From: Amphirosellinia nigrospora
Taxonomy: Eukaryota; Ascomycota; Sordariomycetes; Xylariales; Xylariaceae
NCBI GenBank assembly: GCA_004123355.1
Contig: SCHM01000008.1
Coordinates: forward strand, 1,257,402-1,304,852
DNA length: 47,451 nucleotides
Direction of reading: 5' to 3'
Shown piece by piece: positions 13,369 through 25,391 of the stretch. Each line of letters begins with the position of its first letter. The first letter of the stretch is position 1. A model generated the notes under the pieces. The model saw only the letters and a list, made by a program, of their open reading frames with translations. It made no database searches and had not been told where the DNA came from. The translations under genes and the position numbers were made by a program.

Positions 13369-13511
13369 ATAGCGTGCAGTCTATTAATTCTAAAGTTATT
13401 AAATTACTAAGCTAAGTTTGTACTAAACGTTGTCTTAAAAACAACGTCCTACGGACAATGTCTAGCTCACTAAACACTGTCTTAGAGACAGTATCTCTAA
13501 AATAGCGTTAC
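13369..13511 (-). repeat. Three-hairpin short repeat, copy H2 (best preserved)
   Basis: This is the least mutated copy and it still holds CpA. Reading the plus strand, the stems are ACGTTGT (13427-13433) with ACAACGT (13441-13447), GTCC (13446-13449) with GGAC (13453-13456), and ACTGTC (13476-13481) with GACAGT (13487-13492). The unit lies reversed relative to H1 and H3-H5. It ends 29 bp before terminal repeat L3. Its ends carry the directly repeated heptamer ACGCTAT (seen here as ATAGCGT), not an inverted one. Confidence 0.88.
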
Positions 13512-13540
13512 ATAAATATTTATTATACGTTAAAAAGAAG

Positions 13541-13757
13541 GAGCGAAAGAAAATAGTTGTTGTATTAAAAGTGCGTAGTACCTATTTGTCCCGTCTAGAT
13601 ATGTCTAGCTGCAGCTAGTTCCGCTAGCTATTAATAGCTGTCGTAGGGCCGACGGCCTATTTAGTCCGGGGCAAATACTAGCGCGCCCCCGCGCTTTTTA
13701 GATATTTAGATCTAGATCTATCTAGGTTTACGTATAGATTATTTTAAAGGTAATATA
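13541..13757 (+). repeat. Terminal repeat L with GC-rich extension (copy L3), left LTR of A2
   Basis: The first part (to about 13692) matches L4 at the other end of A2 in direct orientation, which supports an LTR pair. The second part (TTTAGTCCGGGG, then a GCGCGCCCCCGCGC stretch, then TCTAGATCTAGATC) is shared only with L2. The segment is much less RIP-mutated than the element body and, with H2, makes a 13369-13757 patch of higher GC. On the minus strand this is the 3' LTR. Confidence 0.7.
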
Positions 13758-13899
13758 TATTTTATTTTTTTTGTTTATAAGTAACTATTTTTTAATATAA
13801 ATAATTTTAATAAATTTTTATAAAACTTAGTTTTTTTATAACTTTTAATTTATTTAGATTTTTTAGTATATAATTTTTTTTTATTTATAACGTAAGTTT

Positions 13900-16800
13900 A
13901 AATAGCTTTTTTTATTTAGGTTTTAATTTTAGCTATTTTTTGTTTTAATAAATAAAAACTAAGTTTTTAATTTTAAATTATAATTTAGTTATAAAAAGCT
14001 TGCTTTTTTGTTTAGATATTTTTATATATTTATTTAATTTTTTTAATTAATATTAAAATTATTTAATATATTATACTATTAAGTTATTTATAACTTTTTA
14101 TTTAATAATTTAAACTTATTTATAATTAGGGCTATTTTTAGCTTAATAATATTAAATAGTAAATATATTTGTTTAAATATTTTTCGTAAATAATATTTAT
14201 AATAATTTAGCTAAGCTATATTTAATAGTTTTTATATTTAAAGTTTAAATATTTTATTAATAATAAAATTTTTATATTTTACGATTTATTATTTTTATAT
14301 TTTAAATTATTTATTTAAGCTATAAAAAAATTATTATTTATTAAATATTATTTATGCTATTTTATTAAATATTTTTATTAGTTTAACGTTTTAATATAAA
14401 ACTAATAAAATATTAATTATTTTTATTTTTTTTTTTTATACGATTTAAAAGTTTTATAAAGTAAAAGCGCTTTTTAGGTTAATATATAATATTAGCGGTA
14501 GAATACCTGTTTTATTAGTTTAACGTTTTATTTTAACGAATATTATTTAGCTATATAATCGATCGTAAAATAATATCTATATTAACTAAAATAGTTTATT
14601 ATATAATAAATATATTAGTTTTTTTATAAATATTAAAAAAATTTAATAAAGTTTACTATTATAATTTAAAATAGTTTATAAATAATAATAAATAAATCGA
14701 ATATTATTATTTTTTTAAAATTAAAATAAGCGTATTATAAATATTTTAATATATATTTATAGCGTTTATAGCTATAATAAGCTAATATATTAATTAGTTT
14801 ATTTTTTTAAAGTAATTAAAATATAATAATAATTTAATAAGTTATATATTTATTATAATATGTTTAATATTTTTTTTATATAAAATATTATTTTTAGTAG
14901 TTTTAAAATAATATTTTAGCTAATTGTTTTATATTTTAAAGTTTTTAGTTTTAATATTAGTACTATATATTTTAGCATTTTTTTAATTATTAGGTTTTTT
15001 AACCTATATAAATATTTTTATACGTTTAAATATTAAAAAAAATAAACTTATTTTTAATATATTATTAATATTAAATTATTATTAAAAAATATAATAATAA
15101 ATCTAAAGTAAATTAATATTTAGCGTTATTAAATAATATATTATATAAGCTTTGTATTTTTTTTTAAAATTATTTAATTAATTTTATAGTTTGCTAGTTT
15201 AAACGCTATAATGTATTTTTTGTATAGTTTATTAATAAACGTTTTTTTATAGGTTATATATTTAATAATATTTGCTAATATTTATTTATTCTGTTTTTTA
15301 AATTTATTTTTTAAATTTTATTATATTTTTAATAATATAATAAATTATTTAAAAATTATTTAAAAAAAATAAATAATAATATATATCCGCTATTATATTT
15401 TTTAAGCTTATAATATATATAATAAACGTTTAAAAACCGTAGCTTATTTGCTTATTTTATATAAATATTTTTAATATTTAGCGATATTAGAAAAAAAATA
15501 AATAGCTTATAATCTATATAAATATAAATATATTTTTAGATTTAAATATTTTTTATATTTATAGCAAAATTTATAATAATATATAGTTTTTTTTTATAAA
15601 TATTATAATTTTTTTACGTTAAAATAAATAAAAAACTATTATATAATAAGCTTAAGTATTTTTTTTTAATATTATAAAATATAATATTTTTTTATAAGCA
15701 AATATATTAAAATATATTTTAATAAATTAATTTATAATATAATTATATATTTTTATAGCAGTAGTTATTAATAAGTTTAATAATTTAAAAATAAATATTT
15801 TATTAAGTTTTATTATTATATATATTTTTTAAAAATATATTAAAATTAAGCTATTTTAAAATAATTTTTTATTTATTTATAAATAAAGCTTATAGTTTTT
15901 ATAAACTTTTTTATTTTTTTTAATTTTTTAATATTAATTAGCTTTAAAAACGTTTAGTTTTGTTTTTTTTAATTATTATTTTATTATATATTTTAAAACT
16001 ATTTTTAAAGCTTTTATTTTTTATATTTAATAAATATTTTTTAAATAATAGTTTTAATTTTAATTATAATATTTTTAGCAAAAATAATATTCGATTTATT
16101 TTAATTGTTTTTTATTATTTTATATAGTTTAAATATATATTAATATATTTTATAGCGTAAAAAAAAACGTTTAAAGTTTTTAAAGCTATAAAAAATAGTT
16201 CGGGTTAAAAATTAAATATAAGTTTAAATATAATTTTTATTATTTTTAATATAAAATATATAATTAATTAAATACTTTATAATATTTTTATAAGCTATAG
16301 CTAAAAAACTTAAATATTTTAAATATTAATATAATAATAATTTAAATATATTATAATTAATTAATATTTATACTTTAAGTTAAACTTATAATATAAACTA
16401 ATTATAAAAATGTTTAGTTTTTATATATATTTATAAATAAAAAAAACTAATATTTAAAAAGTTTTTTTTTATTTGCTATAGTTTAATATAAATTAAAGCT
16501 TTTTTTATAGTTTTTATATTATAACGTTTTTATTTTTATTAATTAACATTAATATAGCTACTTAGTATAAAAAACTTTTATTAGCTATAATAATAAATTT
16601 AAATATATTTACGTTAATATATTATTTAGTTAAAATATTTAATTAATATAAGTTTAAATATAACTAAGATCGTTTAGCTAATTTGCTTTATAGTTTTATT
16701 TTATTTTTAGCTTTATTTTATATATAAAAAATTAGTTAGTTTTATTATATTTTTAATATTTATTATGCTATAATTTCTATATATATATTAAATATATATA

Positions 16801-17540
16801 ATATTTTATTATTTATTTTAGTATTAAAAAGCTAAACCGCGGTTTTATAAATAATTATTATTTATATATTATTTTATTAAGTATTTTTTTTTAATATAAT
16901 TAATTAACGTATTATTTTTTAATTAATAAAAAATTTAATTTTCGGTTTTTTTTTATACGTTATATAACCTGTTTTTTTTTTAATATAATAAACTAATTTA
17001 AATATAATATATTAAAATTAAGCTAACGTAATAAAATTATAAAGCTATTTATATATTTATTTTTCCGGATATATTATTTTAAATATAGTACGTACGCTTT
17101 TAACTAAACGTAATTTAAAAAAATAAATAATATCTTTATATTAGCCGATTTACCAACCTAATTAAATTAAAACTAATAATTTAGTTTAACAACTTATATT
17201 TAAAATATTTATATTTATATAGTTTTTGCTACTATTATTATTTTTTATTTAGATTTTAATATATTTTTTATATATTTTTTTATAATATTAATATTTTTTT
17301 TATATAAAAAATTAGTTTATAAATATTTTAATAATATTATTAGCTTTTTTAATATTATTAGTTTTTTTTTAGCGCTAAGGTTTTTTATAATAAAAAAAAG
17401 CTTTAAATATTAAATAACGCTATAATATCCTAAAACTATAATAATTTTAATAATAAAAAGTATTTTTTTTATTTTTTAATAATTATATTATTATTTATAT
17501 AAAACAATAATATTTATAATTATTATATTAAATATTACGA
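13900..17540 (-). pseudogene. RIP-degraded gypsy pol of A2 (RNase H readable)
   Basis: The minus strand between about 15640 and 15365 reads in one frame N-Y-N-I-Y-K-K-K-L, later Y-I-D-Y-K-L-F-I-F-F, then K-stop-A-N-K-L-R-F-L and Y-K-L-K-K-Y-N-S-G. These fit the gypsy RNase H series Y-x-x-x-D-K-E-L, T-D-H-K-x-L, R-W-A-x-x-L and G-K-x-N, with Trp TGG turned into TAA and His CAT into TAT. That series is specific to the RNase H of Ty3/gypsy elements. The integrase should lie at lower coordinates (to about 13900) and the RT at higher ones, but neither catalytic motif was read with confidence. Limits are approximate. Residual frames would give no functional protein. Confidence 0.65.
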
Positions 17541-18574
17541 ACTTATTAATTTTTTTAGTTTGTTTGTTTAAATTTAATAAAATAATAAACTTTATTTTTA
17601 TAATAAATAATTAGTAGATTAAAATATTAAAATTTTTAACGATATTAAAATAAATAAAATTAATATTATTTTTTAATTTATTTAATTAAAGTTTTTTTTT
17701 ATAATATTTATTATAATTTTTTTTCCGATAATAAATTTAATACTTAAAATTATTTATATACGTTTAATAGTATAATAATTAATGCTTTTATTATAAAAAT
17801 TATAGTTTTTATTTTAGTATATTTTTTAGCTATATTTTTAGCTTTTTTTTCTATTTGCATTAATAAATATTTAAAATTATAAATAAAATCCGGACTTAAT
17901 TAAAAAAAGTTTATAAAAAATATAAATATTTAATTTATTATAAAAAAGTTTTATAATTTATTATATTTTTTTTTTTTAGCTTTTAATTTTTTTTAATAAT
18001 TATAGTAATATATTTAAATTATATATTTTATACGGTTTAAATATACGTTTAATTATTTTATTATTTATTAAATTTATAACTAAAACGTTATTTAAAGCTT
18101 TATATTTTTTAATAGCTAGTTTTATTATAATATTAAATATAGTTTAAAATATAGCTATAAAGTTTTATAAATTTTATTTTAAAATTATATTATTTTTATT
18201 ATTTTTATATAATAAATAGTTTAATATTTTAAAAAAAATTTTATTATAACTAAATTATTATAAATATTAAACGTTTTATACGAATTAAATATTTTATTTA
18301 TAAATAAGTATTTTTTTTACTTTTTTAATAAATACGTTATAATATAATTAAACTAATTTAAACTAAACTTTTTAAAAATAAAGTTTTATAAATATAAACT
18401 TATATACTAATAATATTTTTGTTTTTAAATAGGTTATTTTTATTATTATAGCTATTTATTTTGTTTTAATATATATTATAGCTATATATAGCTTTTTTTA
18501 TTATAATAAAAATAGATTTTTTTATTTTTTTTAAAGTTTTAAAGCTATTAACTAATAAATAGTTTAATAATTTA

Positions 18575-18793
18575 TAAATAATAATTGCTTCGAAAATAGT
18601 TTATTAACTTTAGTAATTTTTCGGTTATATAAGCTATAGCTTTTATACTTTTTTTTGCTTGTATAGCTATTATTATAGCTATTGTATATATTATTTTGCT
18701 AATTTTTATTAGATTTAACTGGGTGTGCGTGAAAGCAGTTTTTCGAGATATACTTTGTCCGGTAATAGTTATAATATTTAACCGCTGATTAGT
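18575..18793 (-). pseudogene. 73-codon stop-free remnant inside A2, no start codon
   Basis: A minus-strand frame stays open for 73 codons, bounded by TAA on both sides and without an initiator Met. About a third of it lies in the weakly mutated island 18717-18960. It belongs to the polyprotein strand of family A, upstream of the RNase H relic, so it may come from the gag or protease region. It is rich in Ile and Lys, as expected after RIP. I do not recognise a domain. Frames of this length can also occur by chance. Confidence 0.3.
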
Positions 18794-18960
18794 TTATTCG
18801 ATTTTTCTAGTGTATTTATTTTTATGCAAGGTATACTACGTTATAATAGGCCGACTAAAGAAGTAATTTCGAGCGTAGTAGATCGGAAATAGTTAGAAAT
18901 AAAAGTAAGGGTTTAATAATCGATAGGAGCAGTTAGGTTGCTTGTTTTAATAAAATAAAG
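18717..18960. other. Island of weak RIP within A2
   Basis: This stretch keeps many TpG (GGGTGTGCGTG, CTGATT, GTTGCTTG) and several GG and CC, whereas the sequence on either side and the matching part of A1 (about 2875-3110) have lost them. The loss in A1 follows G to A and C to T. Preservation is strongest for plus-strand G, that is, minus-strand C. Confidence 0.7.
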
Positions 18961-20021
18961 TTTTTAATAGCTTGTTTAATAAAAATATTTAAAGTTTTAT
19001 ATAAGATTTTATAAATCGTTTTATTTTTTGTTATTTTATATACTTATTTTTATTTTAGCTTTATTAGTAATTATTTTTAAAGCGTTTTAAATAATTTTAA
19101 AGTATTTTTTAGCGTTTTAATTTTAATAATTTTTTATAACAAAGCTTTTTAATATAAATTATAATTTTTAAAACTATTAATAAATTTAAAATAATTATTT
19201 ATAAAAAGTATTTTTATTAAAAATCTAGCTATAATTTTACTATTTAGTATAATATTAATTTTAAGCGTATTTTAAATTTTTGCTTATTTTATAGCTTTTT
19301 AAATATAATTATAGTATTAAATAAAAAACTTATTTTTTTTAATTAATATATATTAAGTTTTTAGTTTTTAAATTTATTATTATTTAAGCAGTTTAAATAT
19401 TAATCTTTAAAAAATTATTATAGTTTTAATAAGTTTTTTGCTATAATAATATTATTAATACTTTTTTTTACAATTTTTTATAGTTTAATATTTAAATTTA
19501 TAAAAATAGCAGCTTTTTTAATATAAAATATATTAATAGCATAAATAACTTTAAATAAAAGCAATATTTTTTAAATATATTTAATTTTTTTAAATTATTA
19601 AATAAATTATTATAACTATTTAAACAATAATTTAATATTATTAAAATATTTATATAAATTAAAATTAAATATTATTTACGCTAGTTTTATTATATTTATA
19701 AAAGCTAAACGATTAACTAGTTATTAAAATAATCGCTTTTAAATAAATATTAAAGGCTTTATTAGCGAACTATTTAAATCTAAGTAATATTTTCGAAAAT
19801 TAAGTTTTAAAAAGCATTTTTAAATAAAACGTTTATAAATAACTACTTTAAGCTTTATTTACTTTAATTAAACAAACAATTAATAAATAAAACAAATATA
19901 ATAATATTAATCGTTATATAAAATATTTTTTATAAAAAGCTATTAAGCTTTAATTTTTAAACGTATTTACCGCTCGTAAAAGATTTTTTTCTTTTAATAT
20001 TTTATTTTATTACTAAAAAAA

Positions 20022-20146
20022 AAAACAAAAAGAAATAGTTATTATATTAAAAGTGCGTAGCATTTATTTATCCCGTTTAAATATATTTAACTATAGCTAG
20101 TTCCGCCAGCCGTTAATAGCTGTTGTAGGGCCGACGGCCTATCTAC
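20022..20146 (+). repeat. Terminal repeat L (copy L4), right LTR of A2
   Basis: Matches L1 and the first part of L3 in the same orientation, through AGTGCGTAG, GCTAGTTCCGCCAGC and GGGCCGACGGCCTA. It marks the right end of A2 and is the 5' LTR for a minus-strand element. Homology stops just after CTATCTA; sequence beyond differs from all other L copies. No clear primer-binding site next to it was recognised. Confidence 0.68.
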
Positions 20147-21519
20147 GTTAAAAATATAATATATTTTTTATTTATATAAAAAATAAATTATTAATTAAAA
20201 CAATAATAAATAACGTTTAATAGTTATAAAAAATTTTTAAAACTTTATTTTTAATATTTTTTTTATATAATGTTTATTATTTAAAGTTAAAAAGCTAGCT
20301 TTTAGTTATATATAGGTTATTTTATAGCTGTTTTTTATTTTTTTTTATTTTTTTTTTATTTTTTTTGTTTAAAAAAAAAATCGTAAAATTATTTTATTAT
20401 ATAAAAAAACTTTATTAATTTTAAAGTTATTAATTTAATATAAAAAATATAAATATTATCCGAAATAATTATATAAAAATTTAAAGTTTATACGTTAAAA
20501 TATATTTATTTTTATAATTTATATAATATAGTTTTTTTTAATTATTTTATAAGTTTTAATTTAAAATATTTTTTATATAAAAACGTTATAAATTTTCTTA
20601 ATAATTTAAATATTAATTTTATTAAATATTTTAAGTTTTATTATTTCGAATTTTTTATTAATATTTTTAAAAATCTTTTAAATTATATAAAATATAATTA
20701 TATTTTATATATAAATATATTATTTATATATTAATTTATTTTATAATAATTATTTTAAAGTTTATAAAATATTTTTATATATATAAAATTAATAGTTTTT
20801 CGTATAAAACTTAAAAGTATATTAGTTTTTTAAGCGATTTTTTTAGTTATATTATATAAAATATTAGCTAAAAAAATAAAAAGTTATTTTAATTGCTTTT
20901 TTAAAAATATAGCATTTTTATACGTTTATTTATATTAATTATTATATAATTAGTTATTATTATTTATTATATTCGAAAATATTACGGATAAAAAGTTATT
21001 AAATTATATTATAAACTTTTATATAATTATATAATAATAATTAAAAAAAATAATTACGCGCTATTAATTTTTATATAAAAATATAGTATTAAAATACGTT
21101 AAAATAATTATTTTTTTTATTAATATAATATTAAAAGAACTAAAATATAATATAAAAACGCAGCTTATATAACTAAGTTTAAATTTTATTTTTATTTTAT
21201 TAATTTATATTTTTAGCTAAAAATATTAATTAATATTAAATAGTTAAAAAATATATATTATATAATAATAAATAAAATAAATATTAATATATATCGATTT
21301 ATTTTTTTAATTATTTATACGAAAATTAAGCTTTTATATAAAAAATTTTTTTATACGAAAAAAATTCTACTATAATATACCGTACAACTAAATCGGGCAA
21401 AAATACTAGCTTAACTTTATAATACGAATAATTAATATTATAGTTAATAATTAACTATTATACGTAATTAATACTAAAATATTAACTTTATACGTAAATA
21501 ATACTATAATTATAACAAT
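20147..21519. other. Unassigned AT-rich relic, no gene recognised
   Basis: Heavily RIP-mutated sequence starting directly at the end of L4. No motif or second copy was found. It runs into a block related to family A on the opposite strand, so it may be the upstream part of a diverged gypsy element read on the plus strand. Confidence 0.35.
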
Positions 21520-21862
21520 TATAAATATTATTTATTTTATTAAATAATAATATAACTATTAAAAAATAAAAAAATTTTTTTTGCTATTAAAATTATTATA
21601 GCTTTAAAATATTATAACGTTATTTAATATTTAAAGTTTATTTTTTATTATAAAAAACTTTAGCGCTAAAAAAAAGCTAATAATATTAAAAAAGTTAAAA
21701 TATTATTAAAAAATACTTATAAACTAACTTTTTTTAAAAAAAATACTAATATTATAAAAAATATATAAAAATATATTAAAATTTAATATAAAAAATAATA
21801 ATAATAATAAAAACTATATAAATATAAAATATTTTAAATATAAATCGTTAAATTAAATTATA
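21520..21862 (+). mobile_element. Fragment related to family A, opposite orientation
   Basis: The reverse complement of A1 at about 1290-1690 (and of A2 at about 17130-17540) follows this block. Shared segments include ATTATAGCTTTA, TATAACGTTATTTAATATTTAAA and TATAAAAAATATATAAAAA-type runs. Similarity fades on both sides (about 21520 and 21862), so this is either a truncated inverted copy or the best conserved part of a related family. By position relative to the RNase H relic in A2 (about 1.5-1.9 kb upstream) it would come from the protease or early RT region. No domain was recognised in its frames. Confidence 0.6.
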
Positions 21863-23557
21863 GTTACGTTTTATACACTCGAAAAACAAGGCTTTAATAT
21901 AATAATATATATATAAAATCTATAAATAAAGAAAAAAAAAAAAAGGTTTAAGTTTATATTATAAACAACTGTTTAAATATTCGCGTAAAGCAGCTATATT
22001 TATTGCTAGTGCTTGCTTTTATTTATTATAACTAATTTTATATTTATTATAAGTAGTAGTTATTATAAGTAGTAAATAAGGATTACGGGTGCTATAGCTA
22101 GTAGTAAAACATAGCTATTAAAGCTTGTAGATTTATAACTACCCTTTTTCGAAAAAAAAAAAAGTGATTTAACTAGGGTTAAAGTTATAACTGCTTTTTA
22201 GCGAAAAAAAGGATTGCTTCGGGTTTTTATTAATATAAATTCTCGCAAAGCTTTTATACCGTTAAATTATTATATTAGTTTTTTTATACGTTGTTTAAAG
22301 TTTTTTTGCTTAATAGTATTTAAATATGCGTAATATTTATGTTTTTTTTATTTATGCGTTTTTTTTCGCGTTATTTTTTTTTTGAGCTATAGCTTTATTA
22401 TTATTTAAATATAGCTTATTAAATTTATTATTTTGCGCTATTTTTAATATATTTGCAATTTTACTAAAGGTTTTATTAAATTAAAGTTTATTTTGTAAAA
22501 TTTTTTTAATATTTTTGCGCTATTTTAAAGTTTTTTATAAATATTATATATATTAAAATTTTAATTTTTTTAGTTTATTTAATATTATAGTTTTTAATAA
22601 TATAATTAAAACGTTTATTTTTTTAATAGTAAACTTTTTTTATTTTTAGGTTCGATTATTTTTTTTTTTAAATTTTTTGCTTTTTGTTTTAATAACGGGT
22701 TATTTAAATATTTTTATAGTTAATTTATATAATATTAATTAAATATTTTTTAGGTTATAAAAATATTTATAAAAATGTTTTTGTTTTTTTTATATATTTT
22801 AAACTTTATTATATTATAAAAAAGTTTAGTTTATTTAATAAGCGATTTATTTTTAGGATTATTTTTTTTTAAGATTAATATATAGTTTTTTATATTAAAG
22901 TTAAGTTTATATTAATTTTTATTAGTTTAGTTAATTATACGCTTTTAAATATAACGTAAGTTTTTTTAGTTAATATAACGAATTATGTTATTTTTTTTAA
23001 TTTTTTTTATACGTTTATTCGAATTTTTTTTTTATAAAAAGCTTTTATAGTTTTTTATTTATAGTTTAGTTTTTTAATCGAAATTAAATAATATTAAAAA
23101 TTTATTTTTACTTTATAAAATAATAATTTTATTAAAGCATAAAAAATTAAAGTTTATATATAATTTATAATAAATATACGTTTAAATTAATTATTTTAAT
23201 AGTAATTTATATATAGTTATAATTTTTAGTTAATATATTTATTTATAATTTTTGTTTATTTTATAGTTTTATAGTATTTTATAGTAGTTAATATATTTTT
23301 ATATTTATTAATTTATATAGTTTATTTATAAAAGCGGAAATAAATTAAAGTTTGCGGTTTAAAGTTACGGTTATAAATATTCAAAAAATTTAAAAAGGTT
23401 TTTATAGTATATTTTAATAGTATTTTTTACGGTTGTTTTTATATATAAAGTATAATTTATGCTTATTTATTTAAGCGGTTTATAATAACTAATACGTTAT
23501 TATATTTATATTTATTTTTAAGTATTTATTTAAAGTTAATAATAAAATAATATTATA
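21863..23557. other. T-rich relic, left flank of the DNA transposon
   Basis: 21863-22300 is less mutated than average, keeps CpA/TpG, and has a 16-bp tandem duplication (TTATTATAAGTAGTAG at 22044 and 22060). From 22300 the plus strand is strongly T-rich with G retained over C, the mirror of an A-rich coding strand, so a decayed element on the minus strand is likely. The same bias resumes right of the insertion at 25392. No gene was recognised. Confidence 0.4.
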
Positions 23558-23559
23558 TA

Positions 23560-23608
23560 ACGTAATATATAAGCATCTTATATATATAAGCATCCTGTAT
23601 ATTTTTGT
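23560..23608 (+). repeat. Left terminal inverted repeat of the DNA transposon
   Basis: Starts ACGTAATATATAAGCATC, followed by a second TATAAGCATCCTGTA. It pairs with 25342-25389 in inverted orientation; mismatches between the arms are mostly C/T and A/G. Confidence 0.85.
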
Positions 23609-25341
23609 ACCTTCGTATAAACAATTAATATAACTTAATAATATATAAAAAATTAATTAAAACTAATCGGAATTGCTTTTGCTAGATGTTTTATTTTGTT
23701 TTAATATATATGTATATTATATCCGGGCTTGCTATAAATTTTATAGTATTATTTATTTATAATTTTTTTTTGTATAATAATTATCTGACTATATTTTATT
23801 ATTTATTTAACTTTTAATAGCTTTTTTAGTTTTTTAATTTTATTTTTTTTATATAATAAATGCTTTTTTAACTTAGATTTATTTATTTTTTATATAATAA
23901 CGTTAGCTTAGTTTATAATTTATTTTTTAAAGTTTAGCTATTTTAAATTAAAATAGTATAACTTAATATTTTAATATATTTATTTTTTTACGATTAAATT
24001 AATTTATTTAAAATAGCTATAAAAAGCTGTTTTAATATTATATAACTTTTAATTTAATATATTAAGCTTATAATTTAATATTTTTCGCGTTATAAAATAT
24101 TTATAACTTTTAAATTTAAAGTCCGTTAAATAACTTTAAAAGCGTTTTAGTTAAATTTTTAAGCAAAAGTTAAAAATAATATTATTAAATTATATAAAAT
24201 AAAGCTAGCTTTTTAAAAGCTTTTTTTAATATTTTCTAATATTATTATAGCTTTATATATAATAAAAAATAACGTAAAAAATCTTTTTTTTTAATATAAA
24301 ATATAAACTTAGGCTAATTTATCGATTTTTTTATTATATAATTATTTTAAAAAATTAAAATAATATAAAAGCTAAAGTTTATATAATAAATAAGCGGGTA
24401 TATAAAAAATAATAATATTATATTTTTTAGCGTATAATTTAAATTTAATAAAATAATAACTTTTATAGCCGTTTAAAATTAAAAACAATAAATATTTTTT
24501 ATATAACGCGTTATATAATTATTAAAATATTTAATCTAATTTAAACTTTTTTATTTATAATCTAGCTATTTTTTAATATTTTAATTTTTTAAAAAATTAA
24601 TAAATAGCTATTTTTATATTAAAATAATAAATAAATTAACCTAGCTAAAATAATATATAGCAAAATAAAATAGCTATATAATAAAATAGCGTAAATAATA
24701 TTATTTATTTTTAATTATTTTATTAAATAGTTTTTAGTTATTTATAACGTTCGTATAACGTTATAATTATTTTAAATAATATTTAGTTTATTATAAACTT
24801 TATTTCGTTAAAATTATAAATTTTTTTTTTAAATATTTTTAGCTATAATTATATTTTATATAAGCTTAAACTATTTTTAATATTTATCGGGATTTTTATA
24901 TAAAATTCGCTAATAATTAATTCGGCGGTTAAAATACGTTTAAAAATTAAATAATTATTATATAAAGTTTAAAGTTTAGTTAATTTTAATAAATAACGCG
25001 TTATATTTACGTAATAAGTAGTTAGTTATATTTTTAATATTATTTAATTTAAACGGAAATTTTCGCGTATTTAGGTTAAATATATATCGTATAATTAATT
25101 TTTTTTCGAATTTTAATAATTTATATATTATTAGCTATTTAGTTTGTTTAAATAAAATTCTATTATAACGTGTATAAAAAGTCGATTAAAAAACGTTATA
25201 AATTTTTATAACATATTATAATAATAATTTTTGTCGCGTTTTATAGCTCGTAATATAAACTATAGATTGTTTTTTTCATATAATAGCGCTATTATTAATT
25301 ATTAAGATATTTAGAAATAAAAATAAAAGGTATAAAAATAG

Positions 25342-25389
25342 AAAAAGTGTGCAAGATGTTTATATGTACAGGATGCTTATATATTACGT
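25342..25389 (-). repeat. Right terminal inverted repeat of the DNA transposon
   Basis: Ends GATGCTTATATATTACGT on the plus strand, the inverse of the left end. The second internal motif reads AAGATGTTTATATGT. This arm keeps more G and C (GTGTGCAAGATG, TACAGGATG) than the left arm. Confidence 0.85.
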
Positions 25390-25391
25390 TA

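Larger units (their letters stand above)
13541..20146 (-). mobile_element. Family A Ty3/gypsy retrotransposon, copy A2 (near full length)
   Basis: A minus-strand element of about 6.6 kb between direct terminal repeats L3 (13541) and L4 (20022-20146). Its part 15851-20021 aligns with A1 (1-4184). The 13758-15850 part has no partner in the window because A1 is cut off by the left edge. Classification rests on the RNase H relic at about 15365-15640. About 1.6 kb lies between that relic and L3, enough for an integrase, and about 4.4 kb lies on the other side, enough for gag, protease and RT. All frames are broken. An island at 18717-18960 is far less mutated than the rest. Confidence 0.8.
23558..25391. 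mobile_element. Tc1/mariner-type DNA transposon, TIRs and TA duplication, no intact transposase
   Basis: The element is 1830 bp (23560-25389). Both ends begin ACGTAATATATAAGCATC reading inward, and similarity continues for about 48 bp. TA at 23558-23559 and TA at 25390-25391 flank it, the duplication typical of the Tc1/mariner superfamily. Size and superfamily suit fungal Fot1/pogo-type elements. Each TIR holds the motif ATAAGCATC twice (TATAAGCATCTT then TATAAGCATCCTG on the left), a likely double transposase-binding site. The inside is RIP-mutated with no open frame, so neither the transposase strand nor the exact family could be fixed. It sits inside an older T-rich element. Confidence 0.8.

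Noticed and set aside
13541-20146. Exact TG...CA LTR ends and a primer-binding site for A2
   Set aside because: The direct terminal repeats are real, but their borders do not show TG...CA and no tRNA-complementary site could be read next to 20022, so exact LTR limits are not claimed.
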